DNA from: Paenibacillus sp. An7
GTDB taxonomy: Bacteria > Bacillota > Bacilli > Paenibacillales > Paenibacillaceae
Direction: 5' to 3'
Assembly (NCBI RefSeq): GCF_009870785.1
Contig: NZ_WTWX01000010.1
Location: 84,589-148,588, forward strand
DNA length: 64,000 nucleotides
In this document: one piece after another, positions 25,645-33,556 of the stretch
Position numbering within the stretch: the first letter of the stretch is position 1
How the letters are laid out: every line of letters begins with the position of its first letter
Translations under genes and position numbers: made by a program
The notes under the pieces: model-generated
Told to the model about the DNA's origin: nothing
Databases searched by the model: none
The model's input: only the letters and a program-made list of their open reading frames with translations

Positions 25645-26274
25645 ATGAAGAGGAATTTTGCCATATTCGATGTGGATCATACGTTAATTACAAGAGACTC
25701 GATGTTTCTATTTTTTTGGTTCAGTCTTAAAAAGAAACCGCAGTATGTTTTAAACATCATTCCTGTAGTATGGAATACCGTATTGTTTAAACTTGGCTTG
25801 ATTCATGTTGGTGAGGTAAAAAAATACTATTTCTACCTCATGAAGAAGCTGACAGAAGCTGATCTAGAAGAGTTTTATGACAACAAATTGAGTAGATTCA
25901 TATGTGATCATGTTCGGAGCGAACTTATTAAAAAGAAGGAAGAGGGATATCACATCCTTTTGGTGTCTGCATCACCTTATGCATACCTAAAGTATTTTGA
26001 AATCAAAATGCCTCAGATCGACAAGGTCATTGCGACCGAACTGAATGTGGATACAGAGGGGAAATACATAAATACAATGAAGGGGGAGAATTGCAGCGGC
26101 GAGGAAAAGGTGAGAAGGATTCATCAATATCTAGACGAGAACCATCTCTCTATACATTTTGAGGAATCCTACGCCTACTCTGACTCAAAAACAGATAAAC
26201 CCATGTTTCAACTAGTTCAGCATAAAAAATGGATAAATAAACGTCTTAGGCGGATTGAGGATTTTAAAGCATGA
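25645..26274 (+). CDS. HAD-IB family phosphatase
   Basis: This 209-residue protein is a phosphoserine-phosphatase-like HAD hydrolase. The nucleophile motif is FDVDHTL (DxD), motif II is VSAS, a conserved Lys follows in GEEKVRRI, and the acidic motif is YSDSKTDKPM. In this operon its likely substrate is the polyprenyl-phosphoryl-5-phosphoribose made by the UbiA enzyme, from which it would remove the 5-phosphate. Mycobacteria use a PAP2-type enzyme for that step. AAGGAG nine bases before ATG 25645 sets the start, and the stop overlaps the next gene by four bases. Confidence 0.85.
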   Translation: MKRNFAIFDVDHTLITRDSMFLFFWFSLKKKPQYVLNIIPVVWNTVLFKLGLIHVGEVKKYYFYLMKKLTEADLEEFYDNKLSRFICDHVRSELIKKKEEGYHILLVSASPYAYLKYFEIKMPQIDKVIATELNVDTEGKYINTMKGENCSGEEKVRRIHQYLDENHLSIHFEESYAYSDSKTDKPMFQLVQHKKWINKRLRRIEDFKA

Positions 26275-26597
26275 ACAAAACAAAATACACAGGAATAAGT
26301 TTGATGATCCTTTCCTCATTTATGTCTGCTACAGGACAATTGTTTTGGAGATGGGGACATACCGAAGTCATCTATATTTTTATCGGTTTCTTATGTTATA
26401 TGATTGGCGCTGTACTGATGATTAAAGGTATGGAGTATATCCCACTGTCTGTGGCAGCCCCGCTCATGTCGATCAGTTATATTCTAGCGTTAGTGTATGG
26501 AGTGACTCTCTTTAATGAAAGTATAAATATTCAAGATCTATTTGGCATTGTTTTTATAGGTATAGGAGTGACTATGACTTCTTATGGAAAAAAATAG
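26271..26597 (+). CDS. SMR/EamA-type small membrane protein, subunit 1
   Basis: This 108-residue protein has four transmembrane helices, the size and topology of small multidrug resistance proteins. It lacks the TM1 glutamate of EmrE (SATGQLFWRWGH here) and resembles the ArnE/ArnF branch, which flips lipid-linked aminoarabinose. Together with the following gene it probably forms a heterodimer that moves polyprenyl-phosphate-ribose across the membrane. It overlaps genes on both sides, so co-translation is likely. Confidence 0.78.
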   Translation: MNKTKYTGISLMILSSFMSATGQLFWRWGHTEVIYIFIGFLCYMIGAVLMIKGMEYIPLSVAAPLMSISYILALVYGVTLFNESINIQDLFGIVFIGIGVTMTSYGKK

Positions 26598-26907
26598 TTT
26601 AGCGTATGTACTGGTAGTCGTTATGACCCTATGTGGCTCGCTTGGATCGGTCTTATTTAAAAAGTATTCTTTTGATAAAAAATGGCTTGTACTGCTGCTG
26701 GGTTTATCTTTTTATGGAACAGGATCCTTAATAAATATTTATTTATTAGGCATTCTTCCCTATTCTACGGTCGTCATTTCAAACGGTTTGACCTTTATAT
26801 GGACCATCCTGTTGTCCTACGTGTTTTTCAAAGAAAATATTAATTCGGTTAACATTGGGGGAGCTATTTTTATAAGTTTGGGATTGTTTTTAATTATTTA
26901 CTACTAG
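26584..26907 (+). CDS. SMR/EamA-type small membrane protein, subunit 2
   Basis: This second four-helix protein of 107 residues differs from its neighbour in sequence but has the same fold pattern (CGSLGSVLFKKYSF, GTGSLINIYLL). Tandem unequal SMR genes usually encode obligate heterodimers with opposite topology. It overlaps the first by 14 bases. The predicted role is a flippase subunit for the lipid-linked sugar, inferred from operon context. Confidence 0.78.
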   Translation: MEKNSLAYVLVVVMTLCGSLGSVLFKKYSFDKKWLVLLLGLSFYGTGSLINIYLLGILPYSTVVISNGLTFIWTILLSYVFFKENINSVNIGGAIFISLGLFLIIYY

Positions 26908-26928
26908 TACAAAATAGGATGGGTGAGT

Positions 26929-28212
26929 ATGAATTTTTTAAAATATGTAACGAAAGATAAAAGACAAAATTATACGGCATTGATTATTATTTTCGTTTTT
27001 ACAGCGCTCTATCTTTTATTGAACTTCCCATATATTACGTATATGAGCGATCATGCAAGTCTGCTTCAGCGTTTCAGCCCGTTTTACGGCGTACCCTTTA
27101 CTTTAAATATTTTCAATTTCGATCCTTCTCTATACTATTCATTCAATCATGGGTCTGTAGTGCATCCTTTTATTAACTTTCTAACGGTCCCCTTAGCTTA
27201 TGCAGCCAAGATGACGGTGAATAATTCTTTCTTTCTGATTCTTCAATCGGTAATCAATGCGGTTAGCACTGCTGTGTTTTTTATTTACTTGTGCAGACAA
27301 AAAGTATCTTATACATATGCTGTAATCTTCACACTTCTCTTTGGATCGAGTTCATATTTAATCTTTACCTCACTTATTCCAGATTCCTATTGTTATGCTC
27401 AGTTTGGACTTCTTGTCTCTATCCTGTATTTACAGTACTGCAGAACGCATGACAGTTATAAAGTAATACCAATCGCACTATTTGGCTTTTTAAATTTTGC
27501 TATCACATCGACGAATATCGTACCGTTTTTTATTGCTGTTTTTATTAGTGTTTATAAGAAAAAAGAATTAAGAAACAACCTGTTGTTAGTCTTAAGGATA
27601 GGTGTCACATTTATACTGACAACAGTCTTATTTAGCTTAATTCAGTATATCTTGTTCGATGGGCATACATGGTTTGAGAAAATGGGAACAAATTTAAATA
27701 ATGCAGGATTCAGTTACGTTGCTCCATTCTCACTTCAACATCACTGGAAAGCTTTTTACATGTTATTCGTTAGTCCGATTCTTACCCCATCGATCACTTT
27801 AATAGATCAGGGGATTGTAGCCTTTGCAACAGACATTACCGCAGACTATTCTATTTTTTCTCACCTATTAGGAATGGTCTTGCTGATCTCAGGAGCGGCT
27901 TCTATTTTTTATAGAAGAAAAGAAAAAGATACATGGACATTAATGTCCTTTGTCCTTTTTGCTGTATTCCTGCATCTTGGTATTGGCTACGGCTTGGGTG
28001 CATTTAAGTATGATTTATATCTTTACGCAGGGCATTACTTATTCGCTCAGTTATTGATTATCGCTCAAGTTACGAAGATCATAAGACACAAAAGATGGAC
28101 TTCATTCTTTATGGTGATCATGGTACTCATTCTAATCCTAACGATAACAAACAACATTATTCTTCATTCGAACACACTTGAAGTCATATCAGATGCTTAT
28201 CTTCAAATGTGA
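26929..28212 (+). CDS. Polytopic membrane protein, probable GT-C glycosyltransferase
   Basis: This 427-residue protein has about eleven helices. Its first extracytoplasmic loop, which carries an Asp (PYITYMSDHASLL), and a His-containing loop (FNHGSVVHPF) recall GT-C transferases that use polyprenyl-phosphate sugars. No closer family is evident. As last gene of the operon it would transfer the lipid-linked pentose to a surface acceptor. ATG 26929, with AGGA nine bases upstream, is favoured over GTG 26923. A strong terminator follows 20 bases after the stop. Confidence 0.7.
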   Translation: MNFLKYVTKDKRQNYTALIIIFVFTALYLLLNFPYITYMSDHASLLQRFSPFYGVPFTLNIFNFDPSLYYSFNHGSVVHPFINFLTVPLAYAAKMTVNNSFFLILQSVINAVSTAVFFIYLCRQKVSYTYAVIFTLLFGSSSYLIFTSLIPDSYCYAQFGLLVSILYLQYCRTHDSYKVIPIALFGFLNFAITSTNIVPFFIAVFISVYKKKELRNNLLLVLRIGVTFILTTVLFSLIQYILFDGHTWFEKMGTNLNNAGFSYVAPFSLQHHWKAFYMLFVSPILTPSITLIDQGIVAFATDITADYSIFSHLLGMVLLISGAASIFYRRKEKDTWTLMSFVLFAVFLHLGIGYGLGAFKYDLYLYAGHYLFAQLLIIAQVTKIIRHKRWTSFFMVIMVLILILTITNNIILHSNTLEVISDAYLQM

Positions 28213-28232
28213 TAAAAGAATTTATTTATGTA

Positions 28233-28264
28233 AACCACCTCATTTTTATGAGGTTGGTTTTTTT
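28233..28264 (+). terminator. Terminator of the UbiA operon
   Basis: AACCACCTCAT and ATGAGGTTGGTT pair with a short T loop and run into TTTTTTT. Confidence 0.9.
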
Positions 28265-28343
28265 ATTCTGGAAAAAAACTCTTTACTTTTTTTAAAAAAT
28301 TTGGTTTTGTGTATAAAGAAAATCATAAGGAAAGAGGTAAGCC

Positions 28344-28868
28344 ATGAAAAGAATGAACGTCGAAGGGTATTTAATAAAAATGAAAGGAGCAGGCAGCAGT
28401 CCACTGCAAATTGATGTAAAAGATTCACTGACTGGACTGATCGGAGGTTTCATAACGATCTCGATTCTAGCATTTCTCACCAGCATGACCTCTTCTGAAT
28501 GGTTAATGGCTCCTTTTGGAGCAAGTTGTGTACTTGCATTTAGTGTATGGAATGCTCCTTTATCACAGCCCCGTAATATTATCGGCGGTCACTTTGTATC
28601 GGCACTCGTTGGGTTAGCAGCTTACCATCTCATTGGCGCAAAACCTTGGGCGATTGGACTTGCAGTAGGCTTGGCCATTTCACTGATGATGTTAACGAAG
28701 ACGACCCATCCGCCAGCGGGAGCAGATCCCATCATTATTATGCTGGGCGGATATGGTTGGAGTTATCTTCTTTCACCTGTACTTATTGGTTCTCTGATCA
28801 TTGTACTCATCGCACTCATCATCAATAACATGCGGAGTAATCGTGCATATCCGACTTTTTGGATCTAG
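28344..28868 (+). CDS. HPP family membrane protein
   Basis: This 174-residue protein has four or five helices and the family hallmark THPPAGA (about residue 124) after MLTKTTHP. HPP proteins are linked to nitrite transport in some plants and cyanobacteria, but the bacterial role is unsettled. GAGGT before ATG supports the start. It converges on the LysR gene with a four-base overlap of the two stops. Confidence 0.88.
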   Translation: MKRMNVEGYLIKMKGAGSSPLQIDVKDSLTGLIGGFITISILAFLTSMTSSEWLMAPFGASCVLAFSVWNAPLSQPRNIIGGHFVSALVGLAAYHLIGAKPWAIGLAVGLAISLMMLTKTTHPPAGADPIIIMLGGYGWSYLLSPVLIGSLIIVLIALIINNMRSNRAYPTFWI

Positions 28869-29773
28869 TTATAAGAAGATATAGATGAAGAGGAAGTAAG
28901 TAATTCAATTAGTTTTTGAGCAGACTTACTGAGATAATGTTGCTTTAGCCAGATCACGGCAGAGCTAGAGGTGGCTTGAGGACCATTAATTTCATATGTC
29001 TGAATATTACGGTTATCATATCGGTGTAATGAGGAACGAGGAAGTATAGACGCCCCAAAACCGGAAGCCACAAGTTCTACCAGAATCCCGATATCGGAAC
29101 ATTCTCCAACAATAGCAGGAGAGAGTCCCCGAGCATGAAATTGATCCAAGATTAAGTGATACAGTCCAAGCCCCTCCGTGCTAGGGAGGATAAGTGGATA
29201 TTCCGAAATGGCCTCATAGGAAATAGCACCGTTTGCTGTGACCGATTGAGGCGTGGAGTCCTCTTTTCCTGTGACAAAATATAATGGTTCTGCGCCTACA
29301 ATGGCGTAATCATAATCTTCAAGTGAAATGGGGAGGCGCACAATCGCTACATCAAGAATCTTTTCTTTTACTAGTTTGGCGAGTACGTTTGTCTCGTTCT
29401 GCTGAATTTTGAAGATGACTTTGGGATAAAGGGTGCGAAAAGTACTCAAAATCTCAGGGAGCCGCTCATCAGATAATGTATTAATTCCAATCGAAAGTTT
29501 ACCTCGTACACCCATTCCCGATTCTTTCACTTCAGCTTTTGCTTCTTCCATCATCCGTGTGATGCTGAGTGCATGCTCATACAGTGTTTTACCCGCAGAG
29601 GTAATCTCAAGGTGACGTCCATTCCGATGAAACAGCGGTACACCGAGTTCCGTTTCCATCATCTTTAGCTGCTGACTAAGCGGAGGCTGAGACATGTGAA
29701 GTCTTTGTGCAGCGGAAGTCACCTGCAGTTCTTCTGCAAGCGCGATAAAATAACGTAATTGTTTAATATCCAT
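28865..29773 (-). CDS. LysR-family transcriptional regulator
   Basis: This 302-residue regulator has an N-terminal winged HTH (MDIKQLRYFIALAEELQVTSAAQRLHMSQPPLSQQL in outline) and a periplasmic-binding-like effector domain. It is divergent from the ankyrin lipoprotein-permease pair, the usual LysR target geometry. A T-N11-A palindrome lies in the shared region. AAGGAG before ATG supports the start. The effector is unknown. The purine-type permease downstream hints at a nucleobase, as inference only. Confidence 0.92.
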   Translation of the reverse strand: MDIKQLRYFIALAEELQVTSAAQRLHMSQPPLSQQLKMMETELGVPLFHRNGRHLEITSAGKTLYEHALSITRMMEEAKAEVKESGMGVRGKLSIGINTLSDERLPEILSTFRTLYPKVIFKIQQNETNVLAKLVKEKILDVAIVRLPISLEDYDYAIVGAEPLYFVTGKEDSTPQSVTANGAISYEAISEYPLILPSTEGLGLYHLILDQFHARGLSPAIVGECSDIGILVELVASGFGASILPRSSLHRYDNRNIQTYEINGPQATSSSAVIWLKQHYLSKSAQKLIELLTSSSSISSYN

Positions 29774-29797
29774 AGGTATGCTCTCCTTGTCGATATC

Positions 29798-29814
29798 TAT
29801 ATGAATTCCATATA
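29798..29814. promoter_or_regulatory. Candidate LysR operator
   Basis: TATATG and CATATA are perfect inverted repeats around AATTC, containing the LysR T-N11-A core. It lies 25 bases upstream of the LysR start and about 80 bases upstream of the divergent gene. Confidence 0.5.
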
Positions 29815-29894
29815 CTTTTGCAAGGTATTAAATATTTTTAATATAGTTATGCTCATGATACCATACAAACATAGCATAGGGATGGAGGGATAAT

Positions 29895-30602
29895 GTGAGG
29901 TTGCCTGGAGCAGGATTCATTTGTGTACTTGTACTCATGCTTTTAGGTTGTAATCATCCTTCGAACGAACCATCCAGGGAAGAAGTAAAGAAGGAAGGTG
30001 GAGAAGGGATGCCATCAGAACTAATCAAGGCAGCTGAACGCGGTGAAACCGACCGAGTCTTAGCATTAGTGGAATCAGGTGTAGATATAAATACAACAGA
30101 TGCCAAGGGACGGACAGCGATCCTGGCAGCGACTCATAACAATAAGCAAGATACGGTAAAAGCATTGATTGAGGCAGGGGCTGACCTTAATATCCGAGAT
30201 CAGCGGAACGACAATCCACTGCTCTATGCAGGTGCCGAGGGAAAGTTAGAGATCGTGAAACTCATGGTGGAAGCTGGAGCGGATACCGGAGTAACCAATC
30301 GTTTTGGAGGCACTGCTCTTATTCCTGCTGCTGACCGAGGTCATGTGGAGGTTGTGGAGTATCTACTTCAGCATTCGGATGTAGATATTGATCATGTCAA
30401 CAATTTAGGATGGACTGCTCTGCTTGAAGCTGTCATTCTAGGCGATGGCGGGGTAAACCATACTCAAATTGTGAAACTGCTTGTCTCTCATGGAGCGGAT
30501 GTTAATCTGGCCGACAGTGACGGGGTCACACCTTTGCAGCATGCTAAGAGGCATGGATACAACGAAATCATATCCATTTTAGAACAGGCAGGGGCTAAAT
30601 AA
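29895..30602 (+). CDS. Ankyrin-repeat lipoprotein
   Basis: This 235-residue protein has a lipoprotein signal (VLMLLGC, Cys at about 19), a charged linker, and five to six ankyrin repeats from residue 40 (ELIKAAERGETDRVLALVESGVDIN, then repeats with GRTAIL, DNPLLYA, GGTALIPAA, GWTALLEA and GVTPLQHA). It should be anchored on the outside of the membrane and bind a partner protein. It starts at GTG 29895 with GGAGG six bases upstream. A permease gene follows 49 bases downstream, possibly co-transcribed. Confidence 0.85.
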   Translation: MRLPGAGFICVLVLMLLGCNHPSNEPSREEVKKEGGEGMPSELIKAAERGETDRVLALVESGVDINTTDAKGRTAILAATHNNKQDTVKALIEAGADLNIRDQRNDNPLLYAGAEGKLEIVKLMVEAGADTGVTNRFGGTALIPAADRGHVEVVEYLLQHSDVDIDHVNNLGWTALLEAVILGDGGVNHTQIVKLLVSHGADVNLADSDGVTPLQHAKRHGYNEIISILEQAGAK

Positions 30603-30651
30603 AGATATACAAAGATTACGTAATTATGATGGTGAAAGATGGGAAATAGAA

Positions 30652-32019
30652 ATGATGGATCAGTTGAAATCAAGATATTCATTTAGTGTGCTGCTTGCCG
30701 GTGTGCAGTGGCTTTTCTTTTTGTTTACAAATACAGTTATGGTACCCCTATCCATTGGTCATGCACTCGGGCTTGCGCCGGGTGAGATTGCTGGATCGAT
30801 GCAGCGTTCCTTCATACTGACCGGAATTCTCTGTATCATACAAGTGATATGGGGACATCGTTATGCACTGATGGATGGGCCGGCTGGCGTGTGGTGGGGA
30901 CTTGTTCTCAGTATATGTGCGTCTGCACCTGCGATGGGGCTTTCTCTTAGTTCCGTAGCAGCCAGTCTGGCCAGTGGTTTTATTCTATCAAGTATACTGG
31001 TTATTATCCTTACGCTGTGCGGCTTTATAAAAGTGCTCCAGCGTATTTTTACGCCAATTGTTATGGGTGTCTATTTGCTTTTGCTCACTTTTCAGCTGGC
31101 GAACACCTTTTTTAAAGGCATGATCGGATATGATCAGACAGGGAAGTGGGATTTGTCGCTTGCCGGTTTGTCACTCTTCATTATTGTGGTTGTCGCCATT
31201 ATTCATATTAAAGGAAAAGGTAAATTCGGACAGTTCTCTTTGCTGAGCGGAATTGTTGTAGGCTGGATTGCTTATGCTATTCTCTTCGGAGGCGGAGAGA
31301 GTGCGCGCTCTGTTGCTGAAGGAGCAACTGGGGTATGGCACTGGTTCCCATGGGGAACCCCGCAGCTAGAGCCTGGAATTATCTTAGTTGGTCTAATCGC
31401 CGGCCTCGTAAATATGACGAATACCTTAACGAGCTTAATCGCAGCGAGCAAAATGTATCAGAGAGAGACAACCGAGAAACAGTACAGAAGATCCTTTTTG
31501 TTTACGAATATCTTCTCCATTCTGGGCGGTTGTCTCGGACTCATTCCGTTTGGTACCTTTGCTTCCTCTATTGGTTTTCTTGAAAATACGAAGGTGCTGC
31601 GCCGAGCTGCTCTATTCGCAGGCTCCGTCATGTTTATCTTGGTAGGGGTATTTCCTTCCCTCAGCGGATGGTTAGCGCAGCTTCCTTTATCCGTAGGAAA
31701 TGCAGTGCTCTTCGCAGCTTACTTGCAGATGTTTGGTACAGCGATTCGGACGTTCCAAGGGGCAGTTTTCAATCCCAAAACGATCTATCGTGTGGCTCTT
31801 CCGGTACTCATAGGAATCAGCATCATGAATATTCCTTCTTCTGCGTTTACCGAGTTTCCACCGCTCTTAACCCCAATTCTGTCTAATGGACTTGTGATTG
31901 GTGTAATCATGGTAATTATCCTAGAGAATTTTGTGCGCTGGGATAAATACGAGACAAAAGCAGCGACAACAGCAACTTTGTCTAAGACAAAGACAGCGGC
32001 CAATTCTTCCGCTAACTAA
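30652..32019 (+). CDS. NCS2-family purine/pyrimidine permease (YwdJ-like)
   Basis: This 455-residue transporter with 12 or more helices is related to xanthine and uracil permeases, closest in character to B. subtilis YwdJ. Features are FTNTVMVPLSIGHALGL, ALMDGPAGVWWG and IPFGTFASSIGFLENTKV, where the substrate-binding NCS2 motif differs from that of PbuX. A Thr/Lys/Ala-rich tail follows the last helix. It starts with tandem ATGs and a weak ribosome binding site. The substrate is a nucleobase by family, exact identity unknown. Confidence 0.85.
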   Translation: MMDQLKSRYSFSVLLAGVQWLFFLFTNTVMVPLSIGHALGLAPGEIAGSMQRSFILTGILCIIQVIWGHRYALMDGPAGVWWGLVLSICASAPAMGLSLSSVAASLASGFILSSILVIILTLCGFIKVLQRIFTPIVMGVYLLLLTFQLANTFFKGMIGYDQTGKWDLSLAGLSLFIIVVVAIIHIKGKGKFGQFSLLSGIVVGWIAYAILFGGGESARSVAEGATGVWHWFPWGTPQLEPGIILVGLIAGLVNMTNTLTSLIAASKMYQRETTEKQYRRSFLFTNIFSILGGCLGLIPFGTFASSIGFLENTKVLRRAALFAGSVMFILVGVFPSLSGWLAQLPLSVGNAVLFAAYLQMFGTAIRTFQGAVFNPKTIYRVALPVLIGISIMNIPSSAFTEFPPLLTPILSNGLVIGVIMVIILENFVRWDKYETKAATTATLSKTKTAANSSAN

Positions 32020-32030
32020 TACATGATGAC

Positions 32031-32073
32031 AAAAGCCATTACCCCGTAGAGATACCGGGTAATGGCTTTTTTT
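32031..32073. terminator. Bidirectional terminator
   Basis: AAAAGCCATTACCC pairs with GGGTAATGGCTTTT and has T-runs on both strands. It serves the permease gene and the convergent LCP gene. Confidence 0.9.
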
Positions 32074-33106
32074 AATAGGTTGAAATTGCTTCTATATCTT
32101 CTGTATCTTCTTTATTTTCCACATCTTCTTCGTGATCTACGGAAGCTTGTCCGGAGCTGAGCACATCTTGAACATATGCTTTTAGTTCAACTGGGTCTTT
32201 GACGGTAAGAACAGCTGCACCGCCAATCTTTGTCTCTTTAATTAAATTCATAGGAGGTATTTGCTCAGTAGCTTGGAAATTACTCTGAATCCCAAGAGCG
32301 GCAAGCTTCCAGATATCATTAAAGGTAAGGTTCGTATCAATATATGGGCTCACTTCCTTTAGGATCGAGGGAAGCCTTGCAAGGGATGACGTTGTTTTCA
32401 GTTTCTCAGCAATGGCTCCCAGCAGTTTCCGCTGCCTTTCTGTTCTAGAAAAGTCCGACATCGCATCATGTCTAAAACGGACATACATTAATGCTTTTTC
32501 TCCATCAAGATGCTGAAATCCCTGTTTGAGATCAATATCGTACTCATGGTTATCTGCCTTGCTTACATAATATAGATCTTTTTCTACTTCGATATCCACA
32601 CCGTCCACTGCATCAACGAGTTTTATGAAGCCTTGGAAGTCAGTGTACACATAATACTGAATGGGGATTCCTAAAAGGTCACTTGCCGCTTGCATTGCTA
32701 CGTCTGGACCATGGGTAATGGCCGTATTAATTCGGTTGTTTCCATGATTCGGTATTGCGGTGTATGTATCACGTAACAGAGAGAACAAGGAGATTTTCTT
32801 CGTAACTGGATCTATAGAAGCCACGAGCATCGTATCAGACCGCGGGATTTCCCCTTCAGAGAAACCTCTCGCATCCACACCCATAAGAAGCACGTTTACA
32901 GGCTCATCGCCTTCCCAAACCGGGGGCTCTATGGAAGAGTCCTGATCTACCTTTTCAATATTGTAAAAGGGCGAATCTTCTCCTGTCTTTTGCAAGTCTC
33001 CAAGTTCATTTGCAATAGAAATAAAATAGTAACCCCCCGCGAGTAAAGCAACCAGCGCAGTCAATGTGATAACAGTAATCAGGGTTTGTTTTGTTTTCTT
33101 GGTCAT
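32072..33106 (-). CDS. LytR-CpsA-Psr (LCP) family cell-wall ligase
   Basis: LCP enzymes attach wall teichoic acid or other undecaprenyl-linked polymers to peptidoglycan outside the membrane. This 344-residue protein has one N-terminal anchor helix and the LCP domain from about residue 68. Visible motifs are VNVLLMGVDARG, RSDTML, SLLRDTY, GGV-type DGVDIEV and RFRHDAMSDFSRTERQR, covering the conserved Asp and Arg residues. An acidic tail ends the protein. AAAGGA before ATG supports the start. It is monocistronic. Polymer identity is unknown, and the lipid-linked pentose system 4 kb away is only a possible connection. Confidence 0.92.
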   Translation of the reverse strand: MTKKTKQTLITVITLTALVALLAGGYYFISIANELGDLQKTGEDSPFYNIEKVDQDSSIEPPVWEGDEPVNVLLMGVDARGFSEGEIPRSDTMLVASIDPVTKKISLFSLLRDTYTAIPNHGNNRINTAITHGPDVAMQAASDLLGIPIQYYVYTDFQGFIKLVDAVDGVDIEVEKDLYYVSKADNHEYDIDLKQGFQHLDGEKALMYVRFRHDAMSDFSRTERQRKLLGAIAEKLKTTSSLARLPSILKEVSPYIDTNLTFNDIWKLAALGIQSNFQATEQIPPMNLIKETKIGGAAVLTVKDPVELKAYVQDVLSSGQASVDHEEDVENKEDTEDIEAISTY

Positions 33107-33212
33107 CAGGTATTATCCTTTCAAATCAAGTAGGATTAAAATCCATAGGTTAAGGGTCATTTATCAAATTTAATTATAAATAAATGTAAAGATGGCGTGC
33201 TAATGTTTTAAC

Positions 33213-33240
33213 TTACAGTTTTCTTACGAAATTGTAATAT
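33213..33240 (+). promoter_or_regulatory. Probable promoter for the first CorC-like gene
   Basis: TTACAG (33213-33218), a 16-base spacer and TAATAT (33235-33240) lie about 310 bases upstream of the gene, giving a long leader. Confidence 0.45.
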
Positions 33241-33360
33241 AGGTAAGTTTAGAGATTTTTAGATTATATGGTATCGTTGAAACAAGTAAACCGTTACGTT
33301 GAGCTGTATGGTTTTCTTGTTTTAATTCAGTATGGATCACAAAAAAGGAGGTAGAACTCA

Positions 33361-33402
33361 TTGGGAAGGCGTTTTTGCATTTTTATCAAATTGCGGATGT
33401 AA
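33361..33402 (+). CDS. Possible 13-residue leader peptide
   Basis: A TTG codon at 33361 sits nine bases after a perfect AAGGAGG and opens a short frame, MGRRFCIFIKLRM, ending in TAA. The strong ribosome binding site with no other gene to serve is the only evidence. It may be a regulatory leader peptide of the CorC-like gene. Confidence 0.35.
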   Translation: MGRRFCIFIKLRM

Positions 33403-33523
33403 ACCGATTCAGAAATGGGCTGTGGAATAATTTATATGCATCCACATACCAGGCGGGTAGTCTTCTTTATGCTACCGACAGTCCAAAAAGGATAATGAAC
33501 TCACTTAGAATGAAACTATTTTT

Positions 33524-33556
33524 GGAGGTGAATCCCTCAGCTGAGGGAAGTCATTG
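33524..33556 (+). promoter_or_regulatory. Shine-Dalgarno, hairpin spacer and TTG start of first CorC-like gene
   Basis: GGAGG (33524-33528) is 25 bases from TTG 33554. The 16 bases at 33533-33548 form a palindromic stem, TCCCTC/GAGGGA around AGCT. Removing the hairpin leaves nine bases, the ideal spacing. An in-frame TGA four codons before TTG excludes any earlier start. Confidence 0.75.
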
